Assembly: GCF_910592395.1 (NCBI RefSeq)
Contig: NC_088311.1
Coordinates: 18,416,501 to 18,480,500, forward strand
DNA length: 64,000 nucleotides
Reading direction: 5' to 3'
From: Lineus longissimus
Taxonomy: Eukaryota > Nemertea > Pilidiophora > Heteronemertea > Lineidae
The notes below the pieces were generated by a model. It saw only the letters and a list, made by a program, of their open reading frames with translations. It searched no databases and was not told the DNA's origin. This document shows, piece after piece, positions 43,267 through 53,696 of this stretch; the first letter of the stretch is position 1; each line of letters begins with the position of its first letter. Made by a program: the position numbers and the translations under genes.

Positions 43267-43503
43267 TTGAGGGTCCAGTGACCATAGGTACTGCCATTTT
43301 GGCAAGACCTCAAAATCCTAAAGCAAATAAAACTCTTTCCAAATGAATTCTATGCTCATTTAAAACCCTGGAGGCTGTTCTCTGGAAAACAAAGAACAGA
43401 CCCCAGCCCTTGAAATGAGCACTCACTACGTTTTGAAAAAGTTCTAATTGCTTTAGGATTTTGAGGTTTAGCCAAAATGGCGGTACCTATGGTCAACCCT
43501 TAA
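43267..43503. mobile_element. long-hairpin MITE (TTAAGGGTTGACC family), copy 2
   Basis: TTGAGGGTCC...GACCATAGGT to CTATGGTCAACCCTTAA, with the same internal landmarks (CCATTTTGGCAAGACCTC, CTGGAGGCTGTTCTCTGG, GCTTTAGGATTTTGAGG). It lies about 300 bp upstream of the SLC6 start codon, possibly in its promoter region. Confidence 0.8.
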
Positions 43504-46171
43504 AGAAGTTTTCGTGCAGTAAGCGGACAATACCTATTACTGACAAATACTACTCGATGTTCTTCAAGAGATGTGAAGTCAACGTGATAAGCAAATGCTG
43601 TTTTTTGCAAATCACAGGGGAAAAAGAGGATGACTTTCCGATCGATCAGGTGATCTTGCAAGGATGATCATCACAAGACGATGGCGTTGTGTCGCGCTCC
43701 CTTGTCTCTGAAATCTGTTATGAAGTGAATTTCGAACATTTCAACAGGTTCAAATAATTCTTGAGTTTTAAGACAAATTTCATGTTCTATTAAACTACCT
43801 TAGCTCCCAGACCAAAAAAAATGATCATTGACGAACCAACCTAGTAAGTTTTAGTAATTTAATCATTATTTTATTTTGAAAACAGCATTGGAATTCTGTA
43901 TCCTAAACTCCATAACTGAAAATTTAAATTCATAATTGTTAATTAAACACCGTTAACTGTCGCATACTGGTTATAAGTATAAGGGTGCAATTTTGGTAAT
44001 AGGATGGGGGACACGTTGTGAAACGGGCGACTTTTGGACATGGGTCGCCACCTCCTTGTGGTCCTCTGGACCAACCATCAGTCTCCAGCCAATAGCAGGC
44101 GAAATGGCCGATTACATGATTTCCAATTAGTCGACCCTTTATAACAGCGTGCTCCCCAGCCAACACCCAGAGACGACCGAGAGAAGATCTGCATCCGTAA
44201 CCTCATGCTGTAATCCATGTAAAGAAGAAGTTCAACAAAGTTTTGAAAGATATATCTGCCTTCGATTTATTTGTCCGCATGTCACTTGGTCCATTCTCAA
44301 CGGTACCCTCTCGCTAGTCCCCAAATCAGGATTGCCAACAGCACCCCACCGGAGCCGCCCAGCATAGCAGCGAGGGGCTCCACAACAAATCCGCGTAAAG
44401 CGCCCGGCATGCAGACGAGCGACGGGTCAAGATGGAGAAGAGCGCGATGATGAAAACATGCTCACCTGTTCTGGTACGACATTGACGATGTAATGAAATA
44501 GGCCACAGTCTCTCGGATCATTAACCTGGTTCATGAACCTAACACATTCGCATGGAGAATTCATTAGCATATATGCATGAAACATATCCACGTACAACAG
44601 TGCAACGCCAGCATGCTCCACAGCTAATCTGATGGTCTGCATACGTACACTGTAGCAACTTATGTGAGAGATCAGGATTGTACACCTTCGAAAACTATCA
44701 AACATGTCAAATGAATCAATAATGTTTTGAAATGACTCCCTGTCGCGCTTTAACTCTATATAAGCGTTCCTCTCGTACATGAGCTACGTTGCACACACAT
44801 GCTTGGTTAATGCATGTATTGTGTCATAGAGTAAAAAAGCCGATTATCTGACAGAAACCCACTACAGAAAATGCATGCTAATCTCGGTCGGCAGACTGGG
44901 AATTTTCTCAGGAATCACTAGAATATAGGTCAGGAGCTAAAGGAACCATTTCTATAGTTGCTTTGCGCCATTGCCCGTGGATCATCTCAGGTACCGGCAA
45001 TTTAGGTGCAAGTATCAGGCGAGGGTTAGGGATGGTTTAGGGAAGACGACTGCTTGGGATTAGCAATACATTTGGATGTGGCACACTTAATCATAATAAA
45101 TGACAATTGATAAAGTCAATATTAGTAACTATGATCCGACTGATGGGCCTCTTCCGAAATTTTGCAGCGGGCAACATGCAAGATGTATATGGTCAAGTGA
45201 ATTGTCGCCAGAAAACCTAGTAAGCTACTACGGTGGCTGGGAAATTATTTTTCCTGGGCGGGGCGACTTATTATCTCGGGGGGGGGGGGGGGGGGGTCGA
45301 CTTATTAAGAAGGGGGACGAGTTTTCATTTTCTAAATTTTAGGCCGGGTCTATTTGGCAAGTCGCTCGCCGAACAGGCATCTTTTTTTGTCCTGTTTGGA
45401 GAGCCGCTTGCCAAACAGCACTAAAAAGCCACCCTGTTCGGCCAGCCGCGGGGGCTTGCCAAACAGGTAAAAATATTAATGTACCCTGTTTGGCGAGCTG
45501 GAGACTTTACAACACATTAGCCAATCGGGGGGCTCTCCATTCAGGACAAGAAAAAGTCGCTGTTTGGTAAGCCGGGCTTGCCAAATAGTCACTTCCTAAA
45601 TTTTATTTCCAAACAATCAACAACACTTGGGAAATGACATAATTCTATGAGGTGAACATTATATATGCAAACTTTATACAAAATAAAATTTGTCACAATC
45701 TGCAATTTTCACCTCAAATCTATAACGATCTTCGAATAACGGAAATGATTATATGGTTCTTGCATGGCGGCGCAGAGTTCTACTGCAGCCTACTAGATGA
45801 CGAAGGTGACTTCAAAGAAAAGCAATGCTTGAGCAATTTAAAAAAAGTATTTCTGTCGATCTCATCACATATGAGAATACAAGTCCGATGTACAGTTCCT
45901 TGATGAAAATAAGAACTATTGCTTTCTGGGACACAGAATAGGGTAAAAACAGTCAAATTTTTTACTGTTACACCAACACTTTCATTGGCCATTTGCGAGT
46001 GGTTGGTTTTAGTCGCATTGGTTGGTTTCAGGTGGCGTTGGCGCCAGTTGTAACGCTGTCCCGAAACACGATATCAATGTTGTCAATCAAAACGAATGGG
46101 TTTAATTTCGTCAGCTCATCATGAATGGATAATTTCTATCATGGTTTCTGTTGTCAAATGTTGGACTGCCA
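43504..46171. other. intergenic between SLC6 and methyltransferase genes
   Basis: No gene supported. A minus-strand frame at 44427-44780 ends near a good donor-like CAG|GTGAGC and includes FHYIVNVVPEQ, which could be an exon fragment, but no partner exon was found. A GTTTGGCGAGC repeat lies at 45346-45605 and a G run at 45278-45296. Confidence 0.4.
45346..45605. repeat. GTTTGGCGAGC dispersed repeat, longest copy
   Basis: Contains GGCAAGTCGCTCGCCGAACA, GTCCTGTTTGGAGAGCCGCT, CCCTGTTTGGCGAGCTGGAG, CCAATCGGGGGGCTCTCC and AAGCCGGGCTTGCCAAATAG in the same order as 10280-10790. It is full of short GGCAAGC/GCTTGCC dyads. No TIR or TSD could be fixed. Confidence 0.6.
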
Positions 46172-49100
46172 TTAAAATACCTTCATATAGCCGTGCCAAT
46201 TCAGCCCGCCATTGTAGCTGCAAAAAATAAGTGGAAATTACTAGTTGAAATTGCCATTCGGAGCACAATTCGGGTACAAAAATTCACACATACTAGTATT
46301 TGGTTTTGATGATTATGACTGAGGTGCCATAATTTCCATCGAAATTATAAGTAGCTTTTCAACTACGCTCTTCGAAGAATCGAAATTGATATACAATATC
46401 CTAGCTTCGTCATTGGTAACGGTTGCTAAGTGTTACTCGCACCGTGTACTCGCGTAGATTTGGCCTCTTCCGGTTAATAGGCCGAGGCAAATGAAGCGGA
46501 GTCCTCTCATTAGCCCGTTCTACACGAGGACAGTTGGAACCGGCTTCGAGCCAGCTCGAGGCGGGTCAGGATAATTTTTACCGTGTAGAACGAAATCAGA
46601 ACCGTCTCCAAGTGACCTGACCCGAGGCGCGTTAGCACTGCAGTCTCGAGTCACTTGAGGCGGGTTGGAGCCACTTCAAGACGCTTAATCTCTCGTGTAG
46701 AACCGATCTGGCCTCGAGTCACTTTGCGCACGGTACTAAAATCGAGTAGTGCGGTATATAGCAGTTCATGAAAACACGCGCCACCATGCGACGGGTTAGT
46801 GGTTTAAGTGGCCTGAACTGACCTGGGGCCGGCGATTTGATCCGTCTCCGTGTAGACAGCGCAAAGCCAGTTACAGGTGATCCGGCTTCAAGTGGCTCGA
46901 GGTGAGGAGGGCTAAAACCGTCCTCGTGTAAAAGCAACTAATGGGATAGTGCGTATTCTGTCCCCACGATATGCGCGAGCGTATATCTTATATCTGTGTG
47001 TTTGTCACATGCAATGTGCGCATGAAAAATATTTCATGAACGGAGTTGATGAAACAGGATTCTTTGAAAAGTCACACAATTTCAACTAATGCGCAATCAG
47101 GCACCTCAACATACCAAATGAATCAAGTCTGAAAATCTATGTCTACATGGCAGCATGCAAAAACTAAATGACCGGCCTAGCAACCTCGGACATTTTCAGT
47201 CGTCCACAGACTGCGCATTGCAATGCCAATGTAATGTACATGTAATGGCTTATCAGTTCCCACCCTTTCTCCCTAAATATCTAGTCTAAACTCACCCGAA
47301 CAGATCTGTATACAATCTGTCAATTTTAACCTTTTGTGCATTTCGTTTCAGGAAGTCTTTCAGTTGGTTCAGTTTTTCATGTCCAAATGTTCTGTAGTCG
47401 TCGGTATCGTAGCACGGGAAATCTGGGCCGTCCGGGCTGGTATCTTCGACACATATCATGTCACCTAGAGGCAATACAATAAGAAAACTGCATGCGTGGC
47501 TGATCCGAGTCATCAGATCGCACGAGATGATTTTCGCAGGCCTGAAATATCGACTGTAGACCTGGCTTTCAACAGCACGGGATTATTTCTCCTGTGATTC
47601 AGATATTTTTCAGCACATGGGTGGATCACCCTACTGGGTCATGCGTTTTTCTTCATGCATTTTCGCACATTTTGCTTCAAAATTCACACTGGTCTATTTA
47701 CAGGTTTGGAAAATATGCATCCGTTACGAATGGTTTAATTAATGTTTGCACAGCTTTCAGAAAGTGACAGGAATTTGTAACAGTTGCGGCTCCCCTGTAG
47801 TTGGGAGCTATATAACAACGACTTTCTATCATGGTTTCCGATGTTTGTGTTCGGGGTTTTAATACACGGTGTGAACGGAGAAAGTGGCGGAAAGTCGCAA
47901 AGGCAACCTGCAAAAGGCCAAGACTACAATATAGTCACCTGGTTGTGCGAATCGTAATAGATGTTCCAACACTCCGACAACATTGACGTGCGCATCTTCA
48001 CTGATGAACCACGGGTGAGGTAGATTCTGTGTATAAGAGAAAGTAACAGAAAAGAAACCAGCAATGAAAGTATAACAAATAAGTGCAATACAGTAGCAAC
48101 CGTGTAATATACATGTATTTAGTTCTTCCCCTCTCATAAGGTGACATCGGATCTAGACTCTTTCACCTCAGTCTCGGGCCTGCATTCACTCATTACAGAG
48201 ACTGGTACTTGACGGTATTTCACTGGTCATGAACTAGATTGGGGGGGGGGGGGGGCGTCGGCTTCCGTGTTTTTCACACAGATGGGTAACCTCGAGCCAA
48301 TTGAATAATCAGGAATACCAGAGCGCTCAGTATGGACAGTGCATTCACTGTATGCACTGAAAATGTATGGCTCGCCTCGGATAAATCAGCGAGGCCCCCT
48401 CGGACCCTCCGCTGCGCGGCGAATAGGGTCAAGGTTACCTGGACTACATCGGATCCACGTCGGATCCTGAACACCCACGTAAACGATGCATAGAAACAGT
48501 TCCAGGTTGAATCTGGATTCAATCCGGATCATTTTCGACAAAGCAGTCAGATTCGACCCGGAACCAACGTGAATGTGGGGACGCTTGCTTTACGCGACTG
48601 CCAAAACAGCGGCCGCTATTTTCCCTCCGCTTCGTGGATTAGACACAGGTGCTTAAAACAATAACAGAATCATAGAAATCGATCCGCCAACAATGATACA
48701 AACAACTTCTAATACCGTCACCCGCCTGTGGCACATCCGGGACTTCATTGTGTTATGGAAATCTGTGTTGGTAGAAAGAATATATTTCGATCTGCTCGGA
48801 GAATATCCTTAATATTGACGGTAATATACGCGCGATGACTTGGAAATGAGCAGAGGCGAATGCACATTTACTTTGTGCATGCGAAGGGTCCTTAAGGTTT
48901 GACCATAGGCACCAACATTTTGGCTAGAGCTTGAAATCCTAAAGCAATTAGAACTATTTCAAAACGAAGTGAATGCCAATTTCAAGGGTGGGAGTCTGTT
49001 CTTTGTTTTTCAGAGAACATAAATTTGCATTCTCTTCATTTGAAGGAACTCTAATTGCTTTAGGATTTCAGGTTCCAGCCAAAATGGTGGTGTATATGGT

Positions 49101-50653
49101 CAACCCTCAAACCGTGACCAATGAAAGAGCAATGCACCGACTAGAAATCATAAAAAGTTTTTAGAAGATAATGATACTAGCCGGTTCATATATACATGTA
49201 TGCAAACTAGCTACCTTTAACATGTCGTCTGGAAACACCTCCTCTATCTTCATACAGTCACCTTGAATGAAGGTAACATTATCCCTCCTAGCTTTCTCGT
49301 TTAGCAACCCGTTATCAATATCTACGGAGTAAACGTGCGCCTTTTGGCCGAATACTTTGGAGAGGTCGGCCATCCAGGCGGCGCTCGTGCCTTGCCATGT
49401 TCCTAGCTCGATGATGGTGACTGGTTTCTCTTCTTGGAGGAGTAACTGGTAGGTAGTTGTTTCTATTGCGCCCTTCATAAGAGGCATGCCACACCATTTG
49501 TTCTGGTACTTGCCTGAAAATTTCAAGACGTTTAATTTTTATTTTTTGGAAATCGCCGCATATTTCGCATTTTACAGTACTTCAACTGATCATTAAGTAT
49601 CGAGCCAGTATTCGTCAGGTCGACCGTGACCTTGCAATTTATGCTGGAGTTAAATATCTATCGCAAACAAACTACAGAATATAGCACTAAAAAAACATTT
49701 TCGGCGAAAACGACAAAAATAATTGGCACGTAAGTTATATTTCACCCGACAAAATGAATAATGCAGTCGCAAAATATCAAACGGGAGCAAGAATTTATAT
49801 AGAGGAAATAATTTAAATAAAGTCTGCCCACAACAACAGTAGAAGACAGAATAAAAATTCCGACTATACATGAAGTACATTGTATGTGTCAGTAATTACC
49901 GGCATCGTAACCATTTTGGATTTTTGCCCGAGGTATAGGCCCAGATGTATATAATTATGCAGTCCACCATTACATGTACAGTGTGACTGCGGTCCACCAA
50001 CATGGGATCCTTTACTTGCCCATGCATAGACACTCAGGTCAAAGGGAAAGCTGCTTTTAGTCTCATCAAACAGATCTTCATAGCCTCCAACTTGTTGTGA
50101 ACACCAAGGAATTTTAGTTCCTTGAAAGTTACGCCGGTTTACCAGCATAACAATCCCGGGCTCTCCCGGGATCGAACCCGGTGTAAAAGAAATGCAAGTC
50201 CCCCGGAATCTAAGTCCGGTCCTTTTGTTAAAGTGAATAGAGTCGCCGAGTTCCTTTGTTGAAGATTATGAAGCTAACCCTAACCAAACCATAATAATAA
50301 CCGCATTCGTTGACAATACACAGCTAGTGTATGGGGTCCTGCATTCCTAGGACGTCCATTCCTTTTACACCGGGCCCCGGGTCCTGTTGTGTGGTAGAAC
50401 CAGCGGTTATAAGGCTCCGCCAAACTTTATCCAGACATTTCAAAAGATCTTTGTTGAACACAATGTTCTAGAGGTCGGAATAGATTCGGAACATACCCAC
50501 TGACAAAGTTTTCATTGCATCGACAGACAGGGCTCCGACATCTTTACGCTCTAGCAGGGTTTGGTAGCGCTTTTCGCCCCAGAGATCCTTCTTGCCCTTC
50601 TCGACACAACCGTGGTAATTGTAGATGTCATTGAAGAGCTGAGCGTCCGCCAT
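46172..50653 (-). CDS. methyltransferase of the rhamnosyl O-methyltransferase / CmcI type
   Basis: Exons in gene order: 50653-50497, 50120-50016, 49513-49215, 48026-47939, 47464-47296, 46217-46172; 287 aa, phases agree. An acceptor (CCTTTCAG) ends at 50656, two bases before ATG, so a 5'-UTR intron is likely. The core exon encodes KPVTIIELGTWQGTSAAWMA, a class I SAM-binding loop. VYSVDID (acidic strand end) and FIQGDC follow, then HPWFISEDAHVNVVGVLEHL and PGDMICVEDTSPDG, then a tail FGYNGGLNWHGYMKVF. This order matches the CmcI/rhamnosyl O-methyltransferase family, whose members methylate sugars or small molecules. The substrate in animals is unknown to me. The weakest joins are the second exon (TTCAAG acceptor) and the last 46-nt exon. 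No signal peptide, so probably cytosolic. Confidence 0.82.
46508..46943. mobile_element. 436-bp TIR element with CACTTGAG/CTCGAG motifs
   Basis: CATTAGCCCGTTCTACACGA, then GGACAG at the left pairs imperfectly with GTCCTCGTGTAAAAGCAACT, then AATG at the right. Inside, words such as GAGTCACTTGAGGCGGGTTG recur in both orientations, and CGTGTAGAAC appears three times. It sits in the last intron of the methyltransferase gene. Confidence 0.6.
48430..48620. repeat. GGATC-motif repeat related to 28020-28391
   Basis: Repeated ATCGGATCC, CGTCGGATCC, AATCCGGATCA and AGATTCGACCCGGAACC words in mixed orientation, as in the 28020 element. No clear ends. In the intron between methyltransferase exons 3 and 4. 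Confidence 0.45.
48892..49110. mobile_element. long-hairpin MITE (TTAAGGGTTGACC family), copy 3
   Basis: TTAAGGTTTGACCATAGGCA to ATGGTCAACCCTCAA, with CATTTTGGCTAGAGCTTG / TTCCAGCCAAAATGGTGG and AATCCTAAAGCAATTAGAAC / CTAATTGCTTTAGGATTTC arms. It ends about 100 bp 3' of methyltransferase exon 3, inside the intron. Confidence 0.8.
50165..50219 (-). tRNA. decayed tRNA-like sequence (Leu-UAG-like)
   Basis: On the minus strand, 50219-50203 forms a perfect 5-bp anticodon-type stem (CCGGA/TCCGG) around the 7-base loop CTTAGAT, anticodon UAG. A long variable-region-length spacer follows. Then 50181-50165 forms a perfect T-arm with loop TTCGATC (B-box GGTTCGATCCC). A proper D-arm/A-box and a matching 5' acceptor strand are not found upstream. 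It is more likely a pseudogene or tRNA-derived repeat than a working tRNA. The variable segment with TTTTACACCGGG recurs inverted at about 50357-50376. Confidence 0.35.
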
Positions 50654-50655
50654 CA

Positions 50656-51219
50656 CTGAAAGGCCATGTTCAGAATAAGTTGGTTAGCCTCAATTTCCTA
50701 TGTTTTCCATGGGGAGGAGGGTGATCAGATGAAGGAGTTTGGATGAAAATATCACAGGCAATTGATAGAAAGCGAGAAGGGGCTTGTATCTTGGGTCATA
50801 GCCAAAAAAGTCGATAGGGATTTTCGGGCTTCTGGGCATGAGTCAAGAGGTGGTTAATTTACAGTGGCATATCGTTTGAACACGACATGCATAGTAGTAT
50901 TGTCGGGTTTTATATTTAAAGGGCTAAAGAGAAATGGATTATCAAGACCTACCGAATAACAATCCAAGTTGTCTGGGTTCCTATCAATACGAAGGCCAAT
51001 AAAACGGACTCAAATAGTCGAGACTTACACTATATAATACGTGTATTGTGTGGACGGTTTTGGTGCGCCTGTTTTAACTTTATGACTCAGGTAGACGTGT
51101 TTTGTAATCTAGCAAGGCCGAGAAGCAATGCATGAGATATCATAATGATAGTCATTATAATAGTCATAATCGGGTAGTATTATATCTAATCTAAAGCCCG
51201 CATTAAAACCTGCTGGTAT
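50656..51219. other. 5' flank of the methyltransferase gene
   Basis: Probably 5'-UTR intron and promoter. No exon or known element recognised; no clear TATA box. Confidence 0.35.
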
Positions 51220-52350
51220 CAGTCTATCTATCTCTATCTATGTATCACATTTATATAGCGCCCTTATCAGAAGACGAGGTTCACTTTCTAACTGCCTGCC
51301 CAAAATATGATGCTTCAAGGAACGATTTTTTCTCAGTTATCAATGAGAACAACATCAACTTTTCAGGTCTCTCACCAGGAAATAAGTTTATCTGGCTTCT
51401 TTCAAATGAGGACCCTGGAATTTGTCAGAAGCTATCATCATTTTTACAGAAATGCTTTTCTGATCGCATAAAATAAGGACCTCCTCTCTCCCACCTACTA
51501 GTATCTACTCCAGGTTTGACCCCGGTAGTAGACTTTATATTGTTACTTTTGTCATGTATCCTTTGTATGTCTTATGTACTTTCAATCAAAATCATTGTAT
51601 TTCTATTGTACCATGTGTACCTTTGCCCTCCGGGCCTTTTGATTAATAAACTAATTTGAATTTGAATTTATCAGTCCTATATTGGGCCGTTCAAAGGCGC
51701 TTAACAAAAACAGAGTCTCTATAAGAAGTATATAGTCTTTGACAACAATAAACAATTCTAATGTTCGTAATGTTGTTGAAAAAGGTGGGTCTTCAGGAGT
51801 GTCTTAAAAGTTGTGATGGAGTCCGCGTTTCGAATATTACTAGGGAGGTCATTCCAGAGTGCTGCTGCGGCACACTGGAATGTACAGTGTATGGAGATTC
51901 GGACATATTCAGCAAGTCACTGTCCACTATGGTTACAACAGCGTCAGCAGACGACAATAACACATTTGAAAATTCTGGCAGATTCAACAGCGAATAATTC
52001 CCGTTCTGTGGCACTCGACGAGGATTTGCTAGTAGCTATTTCTAGATGACAACTTGAATCCATATTGATGTAGTCGTCTTGCATAAGTAAAAAAAGCAGA
52101 ATTTATGTAGACCTTGCCTAAATCAGGGCACCAAATGCGCTTTTTTTTCTCCCATATCTGCCATAAGTTGGGAAGATTATTGCATGTGCTGTGCTGTGTA
52201 GCACAAACACCAGAAGAGGCAGCGTTACTGGCGCGAAGCGAGAATGATGTCAATTGTGATTTGGACTGTAGTGTAATGTCAGCGAAGGCGTGTTCTTGTC
52301 CTAACTCAAGCCGATAGAAGACTTGAGCCAGACAGCGTGGAGGAATGTGA
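51220..52350. repeat. dispersed repeat unit interrupted by a LINE fragment
   Basis: Starts with a (TCTA)n run (51222-51241) and TTATATAGCGCCCTTATCAG, resumes after the LINE at TTATCAGTCCTATATTGGGC with CGTTCAAAGGCGCTT. It then carries AAAAAGGTGGGTCTTCAGGA and TAGGGAGGTCATTCCAGAG. I recognise this TATATAGCGCC / CAAAGGCGCTT / GGTGGGTCTTCAGG layout as a common animal repeat. Short frames here (for example 51761-51997) are part of it, not host genes. Confidence 0.6.
51271..51667 (+). mobile_element. 5'-truncated LINE with TTATCAG target-site duplication
   Basis: The frame EDEVHFLTACPKYDASRNDF to KCFSDRIK with a stop at about 51474 is the cysteine/His-like C-terminus after the RT of non-LTR elements. 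A short 3' UTR ends in AATTTGAATTTGAATTT. TTATCAG occurs at 51264-51270 and again at 51668-51674, a 7-bp target-site duplication. Only about 400 bp survive, so it is dead. Confidence 0.8.
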
Positions 52351-53696
52351 TGGTACAAACGTAACTTGAAGATAGGATAACGGTGATGATGAAACTTTTA
52401 ATATTTTGAGTAGGAGCTCATCCAAACAGGGGTTCCTCTGTTGGTGGCTATTCCTGAACTGTCTTAAAACATTCCAAAACCAACTCCTAGCAACGTCAAA
52501 ACAAGTTAAGTGGTATAGGCCTATAAGAGTTCAATTAGGCCTATAATTACATGATTAAATCTTACAAATAATGTTTGGCTTACAGCTCTACGGTCACATG
52601 TATAAACTATGCATATTTGGCAAGGGCCTATAAATAATAGCAGGGAATACGTACAGGCTATGTAACAGTAGCTTGATTTACCATGTAGTTCGACCACCGT
52701 TCTTGACATGAAGCATACAGTCATGGTCCTCTCTATTAGCCAACACAGCTTCGCCTTTCTAATATTCTCATCACTATTTTAATTGACGAGTTGCGCTTAG
52801 CGTTTAACACCTTAATAAGCCTGGTTTTACCTCTACTGTCATCCATTATCAACTGACATGATGTAGTTTTACACAAGGGAGGTTAATAGGTATGTTTGAG
52901 TACTTTGAATAAATCATTGCGACAATATCATGCATTTTGTAGTCCAGTTTTCATGATCACATCATGTACAGTAGTTGATAGTTGCAGTAGTTGTTTGTTG
53001 TTGTTGTTAGAAGTATAAGTAAGTAGGGGATTCCAGTAAGGCCGCATCATAGTTTACTGTTAGCAACAACAACAACAACACTGGAGATATTTTACGCAGA
53101 AAAACAGTGGAAATTTTATGACTCTGAGTAACATATCATCTATCAATATCAATATACCACTGTCGCCATTGACGTAAATATAGATAACGCCAGGAGATTT
53201 TACTCACAAACCAGCACCCCATTTACACCAAACCCACAACATACCAGCACCCACACAATCCGATGTTTATACCTCGAACAGCCCGCGCCACGGGTATATG
53301 CTAGTTGTAATAAATAGTCAATGAGAATATTGGAATGGCGAAGCTGTGTTAGCTGTCAATTCTTTGTGCGGCGGTGCGTAATCCTAAACAAATATTTGGT
53401 ACCATTACCCAACGGTGATTTGCTGCTGTGAATATTGTAGAGACGCCACGAGTAAGGCCAATTATTATTTCATAGCGTGTTTCGTAATGTGATAATTCTG
53501 ACCACATCGTGTTTTTCTACATACTATATCTTTGAGGACATTGCACATGCATGCTCTATCAACCTTGGTTTCATTTGCTCGATTAGTTTGACGGTTGTTC
53601 ATGCATCAGTTTTTTCCCATGCATTGAGATGACCGATTTGCTAATCCGTTCCTTTAACCCGTTACTTTATGAGGGTCTGATCTGAATTCTCCGAAA
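52351..53696. other. 5' flank of the sulfotransferase gene
   Basis: AT-rich, no exon recognised. A hairpin with TTGTTGTTGTTGTTAG at about 52993-53008 and CTGTTAGCAACAACAACAAC at about 53059-53078 spans 52984-53083. No convincing TATA box. Confidence 0.4.

Noticed and set aside
44427-44780. Minus-strand frame with FHYIVNVVPEQ and a CAG|GTGAGC donor
   Set aside because: It slightly recalls an ERGIC-type VVPT region, but there is no partner exon, family signature or upstream acceptor.
51761-51997. Frame KVGLQECLKSCDGVRVSN and following
   Set aside because: It belongs to a widespread dispersed repeat, not a host gene.
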